Shown: positions 26,689-39,100 of the stretch, one piece after another | How the letters are laid out: each line of letters begins with the position of its first letter | Position numbering within the stretch: the stretch's first letter is position 1 | DNA from: a virus | IMG/VR virus record: IMGVR_UViG_3300021963_007290 | Span: 38,867-102,866 of that record | Length of the DNA: 64,000 nucleotides | Reading direction: 5' to 3' (one strand) | Program-made: the position numbers and the translations under genes | Notes under the pieces: model-generated | Told to the model about the DNA's origin: nothing | Database searches by the model: none | What the model saw: only the letters and a program-made list of their open reading frames with translations

Positions 26689-29600
26689 ATGGGTCTCTCT
26701 AGATTAAGCAATTTTCTGAAGAATGTAAAGGGAAATATCATTTATGTGGATCCAAATAGTTTAGATTCTACAGATAGTACTGAAAATCAAGGAAACTCTT
26801 TAACAAGACCTTTTAAAACAATACAAAGGGCACTTATTGAAGCAGCAAGATTTTCCTATCAAAGAGGGAAAAGAAACGATAGATTCTTAAAAACTACTAT
26901 TTTATTATATCCTGGAGAACACTACATTGATAATAGACCTGGATGGATTCCATCTGGTCAAGATGTATTTACAATTAGAAATGGACTCACAGTAAATGGA
27001 AGCCTTGAATGGGATTTCCAAACAAATTTTGATATCTTCGATTCAACCAATGATCTTTATAAATTAAATAGCGTTTATGGTGGTGTTATAGTTCCAAGGG
27101 GAACTTCTATTGTTGGAATGGATCTTAGAAAAACAAAACTAAGACCTCTTTATATTCCAAATCCAGAACTTGATGATGTAGCAAGAACTGCCTTGTTTAG
27201 AGTAACTGGTGGATGTTATTTCTGGCAATTTACTGTTTTGGATGGAGATCCAAATGGATTTTGCTTTAAAGATTATACTTCAAATCAAACCGTACCAAAT
27301 TATTCTCACCATAAATTAACAGTATTTGAATATGCTGATGGTGTAAATTCTGTAAAAATTGATGATGAATTTTTAACATATTCAACCGATAGATCTGATC
27401 TTGAAATATATTATCAAAAAGTCGGATTAGTTTATGGTCAAGGAAATGGTAGGCCAATTAGTCCAGATTATCCAGAAGAAGTTGATATTGATGCGGTAAT
27501 TGATGAATATAGAGTTGTTGGTACGAAGGGTCTTGAGGTTGGAATCACAAGTATAAGATCTGGAAATGGAATTGTAGGAACAACTGAAGTTACTGTATTT
27601 TTAGATTCTGCTATTAATGAACTAAGCGTTGATACACCAATTCAAATTAGAGGTGTATCTGAACCTGGATATGTGGGGCAATATGCAGTCGCAGAAGTTA
27701 TAGATGAGCAAACATTTAAATATATTATTTCATCAGTTCCAGATGAAATAAATCCAGATGCTTCTGGAGCAACTTTGAATATTACTGTTGATACAGTAAG
27801 TTCTGCATCTCCATACATATTCAACTGTTCATTGCGATCAGTTTTTGGTATGTGTGGTTTACATGCCGATGGAAATAGTGCCACTGGATTTAAGAGTATG
27901 GTTGTGGCACAATATACTGGCATTGGTCTACAAAAGGATGACAAAGCTTTTGTTAGGTATGATAAAACTTCTGGAATTTACATTGAAGGAGATACCGGAG
28001 ATAATTCTCATAATAATTCATTATCGAGATTTAAACCTGAGTACGAAAACTATCATATTAAAGCATCTAACAATGCTTTCTTACAGTTAGTTTCTGTTTT
28101 TGCTATTGGTTTTGCCAATCATTTTCTTGCCGAATCTGGTGGTGATCATTCAATTACAAACTCCAACTCAAACTTTGGAGCCAAATCACTTGTTTCAAAG
28201 GGATTTAGAAATGAATCATTTGTTAGAGATGACTGTGGATATATAACTCACATTGTAACTCCAAAATCTATTGATTCTAATGAAGAAACTATTTCCTTCC
28301 TGCCAATAGATATTGAAAAAACGGTATCTAATGGACTTCCAGAAAGATTATATTTGTATAATGAAACAAATAAAAATAATCCCCCAAACATCGTATTAGA
28401 TGGTTATAGGGTTGGAGGATCAAATAGTGAGAAATTGTATTTGCAAATTATAGATCCTGTTTCTGGTCCTTCTGTTTATTCTGCAGATGTCATAATGGGA
28501 GGCACTGAGAATAATCCAGGTAATAATACTGTAGGAAGAAACATTTATAATATCAGTGGAGAAAAAAGATATAGAGTAGGTAGAAGTTCTTCTGGAATTA
28601 ATACTATTACGAATAATACTTTCTACATGAATGAGGAGCATTCATTTAAATCTGGAGAATCTGTATATGTTGTTCCATCTTCTTCTGGAGGTTTACCTGA
28701 TGGAATAAAACCAGGAATTAAATACTATGCTACTGTGGTAGATGCCTTAAATCCAAATTTTGAATTCAGATTATCGACTACAGAAAAATCAGCTGAGCTT
28801 GGTGTTGATATAGTTTCAGTAAATAATAAAGGTGGAATTCTTGATATTATTAGTAGAGCAGTAGATAAACTTCCTGGACAAACTGGTTCTCCAATTCAAT
28901 GGGATGGAACTCAATGGTACATAGTATGTAACCCTGTTACCAATTCAATTTTCTCTAAGTTGGATGATTTATATCCAAATACATCAGCATCATCTTCAAA
29001 AACATTCATAAAAAGAATAAAAGATAATAGAGATAATACGGATAAAATTTATAAATTGAGGTATGTAATTCCAAAAGAAAATATATTTACATGTAGACCA
29101 CCATTAGATGGATATATTATTCAAGAATCATCGAGTACTGGATTATCCGACAGTCAGGAATCATCCTTATATTTTGCCACAGGAACACAAACTTTAACCA
29201 ACCCAACATTATTAAGAAATCCAAAATTTATTGCAAGTTCTTCCTGGGGTTCTAACTTAGTAACTATAACTACAGAACTCCCACATGATTTAAAAGTTGG
29301 ATCTGAGGTTTCAATTTATAATATAGTAAGTACAAATAATTTAGATGGCTCTGATAATTTAGGATATAATGGAACTTTTGTAGTATTTTCTGTACTAAAT
29401 TCAAAGCAATTTACTTATACTCTGAAAGAAAATCCTGGAACATTTGGAAATGATGTGAATCAAAGATCAAATCCAGATTTACTTCCAAGATTTGTAAATA
29501 GATCATTTAAAACAACGTATCAAATTTATAAGACAGAAGAAATTCAACAATATGAACAAAATAGTAAGGATGGAATTTATTACCTGACTGTAATAAATTG

Positions 29601-32600
29601 CTCAAACAATCCATCAGTAACTCCATTTATTAGTGAAAGTTTTTCTCAACCCATTCAGTATCTTTATCCTCAATTAAATAGAGATAATCCAGAATCCAAT
29701 CCACAATCTTCCATTTCTTTTGCACTCCCAGATCCAATAGGGGAAGTATCTATTAATGATCCAAGAAGAAGCATTACCAAAGAAACGTTAAACAAATCAA
29801 TATTGGATTTAAATATTGGTATTGGAATAACTGATATTACTTCTTCATCCGGAACAGCTCATACAATATATACAGAAAAAGAACATAATTTAAATTCAAT
29901 TACAAATTTAAATATTTCTAATGCTGGTCAATATTATCAAAATGGAACCTACTACAATATTCCTTTAGTATCAGCAGCTAATTCTACCACTGGATCAAAT
30001 GCTACTGCCATAATTACAATAAGTGCTGGAGGTGCTGTCTCATCTATTAGAATTATGGATGGGGGAAGTGCTTATGGAATTGGAAATACATTGACTCCAG
30101 TAGGATTAACAACTTTACCAAATAGCCTTTGGACTTCAGCAAATACTCCATATTTTACTGTCACTGGAATAAACACATGTGTTGGAAGTGTTCTATCAAT
30201 TTCCGGTATTTCAACACATAATGATGTAAAATTCCCAGGAATTAAGGAATATAATTTAAACTACATTATAACTTCAATCCCAGTAGGTGGTACGAAATCT
30301 ATCGTAGTACAATCCGAAAAGACAATACCAAATTATTTACCTAGAATTGGACAGGCATGTAATAATGCAATTGCGGTAAACATAGGAACAAGAACACCTG
30401 TATCTAGTATACAATATACTCCATCCACAGGAATAGCAACTGTTGGATTTACAACTAGTCATACTTATAGAGTAGGATCTCTAATCTCATTATATGGTGC
30501 TAGTGATTCATTCTATAATAATAAAAACTTCTATGTTACAGATTTAAATAGTCAGTTATCTGTAAGAGTGGATATGGGCAAATCTACTACCACTCCAACA
30601 AGTGGTGGAACTATATTTGCTTTACCTTCTGGATTTAATGCTAATAGGGGAGACATTGTTCCAGAAAGAGAAATAAAATCTGCAAGGTTGATGTATTACT
30701 ATGATAATTTCAAGACCAATGTAAGAAATCAATTGAATAGCAACTCATCATCAGATCTTGAAGTTTATAGTGTATCAAATAGTGGATTGAAGGTAGGTGA
30801 TTATCTTTTAGTTTCTGGATCAGATCCTGCAGATTCAAATTCTGATAGTTATGAAATAATGAGAATTGCAAAGCCAGTTTCTGGAACTCAAATTAATGTT
30901 ATTAGAGGTCTTTTGGGGACAAAAAGAAAAACTCATAATGTCAATGATGTTGTCGAACGAATTAAAATTAAACCTGTAGAGTTTAGACGCAATTCAATTA
31001 TTCGTGCATCTGGACATACATTTGAATACTTGGGATTTGGTCCAGGTAATTATTCTACAGGACTTCCAGAAAGACAAGATAGAATTCTTTCTCCGCAAGA
31101 AGAAATTCTTTCTCAATCTACTAAGGTAAATGGTGGAACAATTTTATATTCTGCCATGAATAGTGATGGTGATTTTTATAATAATAATAGAAAATTAACT
31201 AGTAGTGGAAAGGATCAGATATTTGAAACTCCAATACCAACAGTATCTGGAGAAGAGCCTTTAGAATTAATCACCGAAGGTGGTTACAATCTAGTAACTT
31301 CGGAAGAAACTATAATATCGAGATCATTAAAAGTTTCAGGAGGTCCAGAATCAAACTTAATTTCTGAATTTAGTGGTCCTGTAGTTTTTAATAAAAAAAT
31401 ATCTTCCAATTCTGAAGATGGAGTAGAAGCTAAGAAAATATCATTAAAGGGAGAATTGGATATTCCAAGAGAAATAGGAATATCAACATCTATTCCCGTT
31501 TTACCAGGAACAGTCGGTGACATAACATATAATGCTTCTCCAAAATTAAATGATAACGTTGGATGGATCTACACGGAAGATGATAAATGGGAAAAATTTG
31601 GATGGGTAAATGATGAATTATATGGTGTGGTTGCTGGTGTTGGAAACGATATAAATCCATCACAAGTTTTACAATTTGCAGGAAATGGAATATCAGTTGC
31701 AAATGCGTATGATTCAAATACTGGAATAACTACTGTAACATTTTCTTCCGATTTAGAAGCTGCAAACCAAATTGGACTTGTTACTGGAACGGACAGTCAA
31801 ACATATCCAGATAGTTCAAGTTCTGGTGGCAATTGGGTTGATTCTTCATCAGGATCTCCAGTTATTAATAATCAGTATCAAGTTCCTATTATAAAATTTG
31901 TCGGATCTGATGTTGGTTTTGGATTTAAAATCACTTCAGAGTATGGATTTGTAAATGGAGTTGGTGTTGGAACTGTTAAATTTGAAAGTCCACTCAGACC
32001 TTTAAATTTTGGAAGATCTACTAATCTAGCAGATTATCCAAGCGGTGGTCTTGGACTTCCTACAATAAACACATTTAGTGTAGGAACAAGAATAATCTTA
32101 GATAATACTTTAAATAGTGCATCTACAAATTATGCGATTGGAAGAAATTCTTCCGACCTTTGGTTTAGCACATCTGATTTTGGAGCTACAACTCCAAGTG
32201 GATATAGATTTTATACAGGAACAACTCAATTAGCATATTTGGCATCTTCTACTGTCAGTTCATCAGTAGGAGGAGGAGTAACATTCTCCGTATTTGGAGA
32301 CATATATGCATATGGAAGATCAGGTAGCAATGCTGGAAATATTGTTGCATCTGGTGCATTAGTATCGAGAATAGAAGGTGCTAATGAACCAGTAAGTGTT
32401 GCCTCTTCTTTCTTATGTGATACATTAAACGTTGCGTATCTTAATGGATATCCAGCAGGAACTCCCAATGTACAAAATACAATACCAGTGAGAACTGTTG
32501 ATATCAATACAAGAATAATAGAAGGTGTTACTGTTCAACCAAATCAAACGGTAATAGCAGGAGTTTCTACTGGATTAATTGATAGTGCCGGATTTGCTAG

Positions 32601-33096
32601 AAATGGAGCATTCTTCCAAAATATTTTAAATATAACTGGATATCAAGTTTTTAAAAGGGAGGGTGATTATTCAAGTGGAGTTTCAACCTTTACTAATGTA
32701 TGTGAAATAACTAACGTAGTTCCAACATCGACAACTCCAGATGTAAATGGAATTATAAATTTAAATTATAGAGATGGGGCGGTTGCTAGATATTCTGGAA
32801 ATGGATTCAGTAGTTTTAATATTTTAAATATTACTAATGTTCCTGGATCTGGTGGAGTAGCTCCAAATAGATCATTTAATTTTACTTTAATCGTAGATCC
32901 TACGACTTCAACAACGCTTCCAACTGCATTAAGAATAGATAATACTAATGTTACAAACTTGAGATGGTTAAATGGTAACAAACCACCTTCTTCTGGAAAT
33001 TCTCCCGGATTATCTTATGTTATTGGATTTACAATAACAATTACTTCATCTGGTGGAACATCAGCTCTTGGAGTGTATAGTTCATACTCCGTCTAA
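26689..33096 (+). CDS. Giant virion structural / tail-fibre-type protein (2135 aa)
   Basis: The start MGLSRLSNFLKNVKGNIIYV is followed by a beta-helix entry module: NQGNSLTRPFKTIQRALIEA, then TILLYPGEHYIDNRPGW. This 'set of coordinates, period, list of events' layout (YVDPN...RPFKTIQRAL...YPGxH) also opens three later fibre genes. Then come a right-handed-helix-like region (GGCYFWQFTVLDG) and many beta repeats of the 'G-x-x-V-x-V' kind with IYNG/YNGTFVV features. The C-terminus (about residues 2060-2135) reads like a small fibre-tip domain, with RSFNFTLIVDPT and LRIDNTNVTNLRWLNG. It is probably a large baseplate-attached adhesin. I cannot give it a T4 number. It is preceded by a CTAAATAA late element and followed after 34 bases by another giant gene. 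Confidence 0.65.
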   Translation: MGLSRLSNFLKNVKGNIIYVDPNSLDSTDSTENQGNSLTRPFKTIQRALIEAARFSYQRGKRNDRFLKTTILLYPGEHYIDNRPGWIPSGQDVFTIRNGLTVNGSLEWDFQTNFDIFDSTNDLYKLNSVYGGVIVPRGTSIVGMDLRKTKLRPLYIPNPELDDVARTALFRVTGGCYFWQFTVLDGDPNGFCFKDYTSNQTVPNYSHHKLTVFEYADGVNSVKIDDEFLTYSTDRSDLEIYYQKVGLVYGQGNGRPISPDYPEEVDIDAVIDEYRVVGTKGLEVGITSIRSGNGIVGTTEVTVFLDSAINELSVDTPIQIRGVSEPGYVGQYAVAEVIDEQTFKYIISSVPDEINPDASGATLNITVDTVSSASPYIFNCSLRSVFGMCGLHADGNSATGFKSMVVAQYTGIGLQKDDKAFVRYDKTSGIYIEGDTGDNSHNNSLSRFKPEYENYHIKASNNAFLQLVSVFAIGFANHFLAESGGDHSITNSNSNFGAKSLVSKGFRNESFVRDDCGYITHIVTPKSIDSNEETISFLPIDIEKTVSNGLPERLYLYNETNKNNPPNIVLDGYRVGGSNSEKLYLQIIDPVSGPSVYSADVIMGGTENNPGNNTVGRNIYNISGEKRYRVGRSSSGINTITNNTFYMNEEHSFKSGESVYVVPSSSGGLPDGIKPGIKYYATVVDALNPNFEFRLSTTEKSAELGVDIVSVNNKGGILDIISRAVDKLPGQTGSPIQWDGTQWYIVCNPVTNSIFSKLDDLYPNTSASSSKTFIKRIKDNRDNTDKIYKLRYVIPKENIFTCRPPLDGYIIQESSSTGLSDSQESSLYFATGTQTLTNPTLLRNPKFIASSSWGSNLVTITTELPHDLKVGSEVSIYNIVSTNNLDGSDNLGYNGTFVVFSVLNSKQFTYTLKENPGTFGNDVNQRSNPDLLPRFVNRSFKTTYQIYKTEEIQQYEQNSKDGIYYLTVINCSNNPSVTPFISESFSQPIQYLYPQLNRDNPESNPQSSISFALPDPIGEVSINDPRRSITKETLNKSILDLNIGIGITDITSSSGTAHTIYTEKEHNLNSITNLNISNAGQYYQNGTYYNIPLVSAANSTTGSNATAIITISAGGAVSSIRIMDGGSAYGIGNTLTPVGLTTLPNSLWTSANTPYFTVTGINTCVGSVLSISGISTHNDVKFPGIKEYNLNYIITSIPVGGTKSIVVQSEKTIPNYLPRIGQACNNAIAVNIGTRTPVSSIQYTPSTGIATVGFTTSHTYRVGSLISLYGASDSFYNNKNFYVTDLNSQLSVRVDMGKSTTTPTSGGTIFALPSGFNANRGDIVPEREIKSARLMYYYDNFKTNVRNQLNSNSSSDLEVYSVSNSGLKVGDYLLVSGSDPADSNSDSYEIMRIAKPVSGTQINVIRGLLGTKRKTHNVNDVVERIKIKPVEFRRNSIIRASGHTFEYLGFGPGNYSTGLPERQDRILSPQEEILSQSTKVNGGTILYSAMNSDGDFYNNNRKLTSSGKDQIFETPIPTVSGEEPLELITEGGYNLVTSEETIISRSLKVSGGPESNLISEFSGPVVFNKKISSNSEDGVEAKKISLKGELDIPREIGISTSIPVLPGTVGDITYNASPKLNDNVGWIYTEDDKWEKFGWVNDELYGVVAGVGNDINPSQVLQFAGNGISVANAYDSNTGITTVTFSSDLEAANQIGLVTGTDSQTYPDSSSSGGNWVDSSSGSPVINNQYQVPIIKFVGSDVGFGFKITSEYGFVNGVGVGTVKFESPLRPLNFGRSTNLADYPSGGLGLPTINTFSVGTRIILDNTLNSASTNYAIGRNSSDLWFSTSDFGATTPSGYRFYTGTTQLAYLASSTVSSSVGGGVTFSVFGDIYAYGRSGSNAGNIVASGALVSRIEGANEPVSVASSFLCDTLNVAYLNGYPAGTPNVQNTIPVRTVDINTRIIEGVTVQPNQTVIAGVSTGLIDSAGFARNGAFFQNILNITGYQVFKREGDYSSGVSTFTNVCEITNVVPTSTTPDVNGIINLNYRDGAVARYSGNGFSSFNILNITNVPGSGGVAPNRSFNFTLIVDPTTSTTLPTALRIDNTNVTNLRWLNGNKPPSSGNSPGLSYVIGFTITITSSGGTSALGVYSSYSV

Positions 33097-33130
33097 AATC
33101 AATAATATATAATATAAATTAAGAGATAAA

Positions 33131-36100
33131 ATGGCTTTTTACGGTTCTGCCTCAGCGAATTTATCACCAATTTTATTTAAAGGAAATTTATTTTCTGAGG
33201 GTGTAAATATTGTAATGCATAGTGATGTTTCACTATCAATGAGTATCCCCTCGCCAATATCTGCTGCTAGTACTAATTATACAATAGCACCAAGAACAAC
33301 AGGAAATTTTGATAATTTTTCGGCAAATTATAGAAACAGTCCTTTTTATGATGGAATATTTCCAGCATATTTGCAGCAATATTTAATTAAAAATAAAGTT
33401 GGTGATTCTTCCAGATCTCCAAATTTATATTCATATTTCGATTCGTCTCCAAGAAGAATTCCAGCATCTGATGGGACAGATCTTTCACCAAAACAATTTA
33501 CAGTAGAAAATACAGAGAATTATACATTTTCAGATGCTTCGATACTTGCAAGAGATACTATATCGGTAGCAAATTATCCAAATTTAGGAAATTTAAAAGA
33601 TACAAAAACATTTTACGACTTTTGGAGAAACAGATATATTGATATAAATTTTAGATCTGCGAGTCAAAGTTTTACATCGACTTATCCATTCAATATAGCA
33701 GCTTTTAACTCTAGATTGTCAGGAGTTGATAGTGTTCAATCATCTATAACATTATATGATAGCACCGTAAATAATAATTCTGCAAGATTATCATATTATT
33801 CCGAAGACGTTCAAGGAAATATTCTATCAATTTATTATAGTGGAATTAGTTCTTCTCCCTCAGTGAAAATCCAAGGTACTGAATTAATTGAAGGAGACAT
33901 TAGTAAATCTCTTATAGGTGGTGATTTATACAAAATACCTAGAAGAAAATTACCAACGTATTTAATTACAGCTTCTAATGAACAAGATAATGCTGCAGCA
34001 GACATAAGTTCTACTACATTTCAAGCAAGATCTAATGTTGGTTATTCTACAGATAAATATGGATTTAGTTCTCAGGGATTATATGCTAGGAGATACAGAG
34101 GTTGTATAGCAAACGTAACTTGGAACTCGGTAATTAAAAAATCGGGAAATGATTATCAAGCTGGAAGTGAACAATATCAAGCATGGATTAACGAATATGC
34201 AGTTCCTCTCCCATTTGGATCTATTACTTCTGGCATAGGAGAAGATGCTTATGGTGTAAATTGGTTTAATAATGGTAGAACTATATCTAGTAATCCATCA
34301 TATACTGGAAATGTTAGATTCACACTTGATATTGGAGGAACTTCACAAGTTCAATATTATTATCAAAGTGGATCTAATTATTTTTATGAGCCAACATATC
34401 CCACAAATACTAGCAATACCGATGTTGAATTTCCCAATGCATATGTTCCCCCCTTCTTGAAGACACTTGCAAATTATGATGTTAATTTTAATCCAGCAGC
34501 AACCGGCACCTCAACTAATTTAACTCAACGAGCAGTAACGGACAGAAACAGATACGGTGCATTTTGGGGACCATTTAATTCTATTGATAGAATAAGATCC
34601 GATATTCAAAATTATACAATAATGATTATTGGATATTTTAGACCTCCTTCTAGTGGAATTTATAAATTTAAACTGACTAATTGCGGACCATGTGCAATTT
34701 GGATTTCAAGTGACGCAAGATTAGTTCCATCAGGAACTACTTGGACTACTGCATCTAGTGTTTTAAATGATGAAGATGTATACAGTAGATGGAATAATCC
34801 ATCTACTGCGACACTTGCTTCTCCTCAAACTACAGCAGCTAGATATTTGGCATCTAATCCAGGACCATCAGATTCAATTGATGATTGGAACTCTGTCTAT
34901 GGATCTGATCCGCAAATCGTAAGTGATTATCTTGAAATGACGGGAGGAAGATATTATCCAATAAGAATTATATTTTCAAATCCTGGAAATGAGCTTCTAA
35001 CGGGGTCTGATAGTAATGGATTCTCAGTACCAAACTCTGCAGGAGAGATAAGTTGCGATGGTACTGCATTATCGTCACAACTCAACCCAAGCTTTTTAAG
35101 ATTATTGGTTTCAAATGCAAAAACAAAACCAGACCCTACTCAATCTTTACCTTCAATTCTTGATACTGAATGGAATCTTAGTACTATAGGCGGAACACCA
35201 ATTTTCTATGGTGGATTGGATGTATGGAAGTATGGGTCTCCATTTTTTCCATTACCTGTAACTCCTATTAATAAAACTATTAAATCTGAAATAGTCGAAA
35301 GAAATTTAAGAGTAATATCACTATCCTCTTATGATTCTGATGATGGTTATGATGGAGTATTTTTCCTTGAAAAACCAGAAGTTTCGGCAGAAAATCAAAG
35401 ATATAGATATATAACTTTATCTGGAGATGATTATAAAAAATCTGATCGTCCTAATCCACCTTCAGATACAAACTGGAGATTTGGAAAATACTTTACTCCA
35501 ATCACATATTCCATAAGTAATCCAACAATAGTAAGTGGTTCTGGTGCTAATTTATCTTTAAATGTTACAAGATTAAATGATAGATATTTAACCTCTGCAT
35601 CTTCTGGTGGAGTGGGATTTAAAACCGGAGATAGAATAAGAGTTTCTAATACCTCTCTTGGAGGAAATGCTGCATTAAATGATCTATTGCTATCGGTTTC
35701 AAATGTAGTTTCTGAATCATATACAGAAACAGGAAATCTTGAAGGTAGTACAAGAACCGATTTACCTTCATTTTTTGTATTTAAAAATGAAGATGGCAAC
35801 AATGTTGCAGATTATACTGTAAAAGTTAATACAGCAGACGCAGGATCTGGTTATTCTGTTGGAGATAGATTAATTATATCTGGAAATCTTCTTGATGGTA
35901 GCAGTGTTAATGATATTAACATAAGAGTTGATCAAGTTGGTGCTGGTGGAACAATCATTGCCATAACACCTATTTTGGGAGCAACAAATTATGGAAGTCC
36001 CACAAACAGAATTGGATACACTGTCGATTTAAATGAATTCAATCCAATAGGATATTCATCAGTTTCATTCAGTTACAATCCATGTACAATTGGATATAGA

Positions 36101-39100
36101 TTTAATAATATATCTGGAGCTGCATATTCAACTGCATCCATAACAGGAATTTCTTATACAACTCTTCCAGTAACTGGTGCTGCTTATAGTTCATTTTCAA
36201 TAACTGGGATTGCATATACTACTGGAAGTATTGTAAGTATTGGATATTCTACTGCAGACATAGTTAGTATTGCATATACATCAAGAAGTATCACAAGTAT
36301 TGGATATTCTGCCGTCAGTATAACTGGAATTGCTTATACAAATGCCGATATTGTTTCAATAGGATATAGTTCTGCTTCTGTAACTGCCATAGGATACACC
36401 TCTCCCCAGGTTGTGAGTATTGGATATACCGCATTTGGAGTTGATAATATTTCATATCCAGAATCTATTACTATATCATCTATAGTTGATACGGGTGGAA
36501 ATCCTGGAAATACAAATGTTGAAATTACTTTAACTGGTGCTCCAGATTTGCAAGTAAATCCAATCGTATCCCCTAACGGATTTGTGATTATTTCCGGAAC
36601 AGGAGATTCAAGAATTGACGGAAGAAGAGAGGTAGCATCTATTGTTAATGCCAATACACTTGAAATTATACCACAAACTCCAATAACTTCAACATTATTA
36701 ATATCTCCTTTATTTGCAAAATTAATAGTTGAAGATGATAATATTGCAGGAAATCCAGTAGGATATGGATCAACAGCATTATTAACAACAACAACTAATC
36801 ATACTTTTAATGTTGGCGACTCTATTATTGTAAGAGGAGTTCAAAACCCACAGTATACGAGTTGGAATTCTACCTTTGTTATTGAAGGAGTAGACAGTCC
36901 AACTTCAGTTTGGCTGCAAAATACAGGAACGGTGGGATTATTTACTGCAACAACTCTTGGGCAAGAAGTTGGAGTAGGTCTTACCGTTGGATATGACCAG
37001 TCAGAATTGCAATTAGAAATAGAAAGACCAGTTCCATATCAACTTGAAGTTGGAATGGGAATAACTGTTTTTGGTGTTACGGGAGAATCGGCAATTTATA
37101 ATAATGGTTATGTAGTCAGATCTATTTTAGCGTCTGATGGAAGCGGTCCATATAAGTTTGATCTTCTTCAAGATCAAACTCCAACACAACTTGCATTATC
37201 AGGAAGCACTGGAAGAGTAGGAATTCATACAATCTCTGGAATTGCAACGGTAACATCTACATCTGTATTTGGAATTCCTGGAGATTTAATTAACTTAAAA
37301 ATAGAAAATTCTCCAAGTTCTTTCTTCAATCAAGTATTTGATGGTGCTGTTATTCTCGATTCATCAAGAATCCTTCTGGGACCTGATAGCTATAGAAATT
37401 CAACAACACCAAATCCACAAGAATATGCAAGCATCAATACTAATCCCTCCACTCTTTCTGGTAGAGTAGGATCACCTTTACAAATTATATACAATAATTT
37501 AACAGCAGGATATACATTTAAGGTTAATGATACAATAGATGTATATAATTGCTCCGAACCATCATATAATACGGTTCCAAATAGTATTCCAATATCTTAT
37601 TATACTATCAGTTCAATTGATAGTATCTTTGGTCAATCAGTTCTGACTTTAACTAAGGTTTCGACAGCAAGCACAATATTCTCTTCAGTTGGACTAAGTG
37701 GCAAAATAGGTGTCAGAGGATTACCTCCAATTGTCACAACGTCTACAGTAAGCGGATTATCAACTGTCTTTGGATCTGTTGGACAAAATATTCAATTTGC
37801 AATTAAAAATTCGTTAAAACAAAATTTAAATTCAGATTTGATCACTTACAATGGAAGAATAATCTCATCCGATCAAATTTTAGTGACTTCTCCAGCAGCT
37901 GCAAATCCTCTTGAACGAAATGATAATTATAACGTAGTAGGATCTGGAGGAACAGTTGGTCTTTCTGGCGCAAAATTGAGGGTTATAACTTCCACTAATC
38001 ATGGATTTGTCGTGGGAAATTCTGTAAGGTTACAGAACATTGCAGATCAACCAATATATAACGGAACTTATATTGTAGATAGAATTGTAAATTCCAATAC
38101 TTTTGAGGTTGATACAACACCATCTACAACTTGGACTCCTAGCACTACTTATGACCGTGCAGGAACTTCTGGACTGGTTGGATTACGTGCCAATGCTGTA
38201 GTTACAACCTTAGCAAGTCATCCATTTATTAATGGCAATGAAGTCAAAATTCAAAGTACAGGAAACTCGGACTTTGATAATAAGACATATTTCGTTCAAA
38301 TTATAGATTCGACTAAATTTACTTTACAATCAACTTCTGCTGATCCTTATACTGATGACTTTACAACTGCTGGGGCACTTAATGGAATAGTGGGTCTTTT
38401 AAACTATCCAGCTACAGTGCAATATAGTTCATCATATGTTTTTAATACTAATGACAAAGTTTCAATCGCAAATACTACAAAAACATATGGAACTTCAAAC
38501 GGAAGATATACAATAACCAGAATTGACAATTCAAGATTTACCTTAGACGTTAATGCAGACAGTGCTACTGATATATCATCTAAGGATACATCTGGACTAA
38601 TTGGATTAATGAATGCAAGACCTGTTGTAACTTATGTTACTAATCATTTCGGAAATATAAACACAGATTTAAAAATAAAAACTAATGATAGTATAAAAAT
38701 TCAATCAACTGGATTATCTCAATTTGACAATATAGTATTTACAGCAACTTTAATTGCAAATGGAGATCCAAATGGAACGTTTGGAATATCTGGTAATAAT
38801 ATTGAAAATTCTTTTACAAGTTTATCTCAACCCAATTTCACCTCTTTCACTGGATCCGCTATTGGTGGATTAATAGGATCAAGATTAAGAATTAGATCTG
38901 TTGGTCACAATTTAAGTGCTACTGGAACAGTAAGAATCCAAGGAACACAATCTAATCAATTTGATGGAAATGCTACCTATACTGTTTTTGATTCCAATAA
39001 TATTGATTTAACTAATAATTCTAGTGATAGCACCACTGATTTTACTAAAACTGAGGGAAGTTCCTCTCTTGCAAGATTGGGTCCGCATGGATATCCTGCT

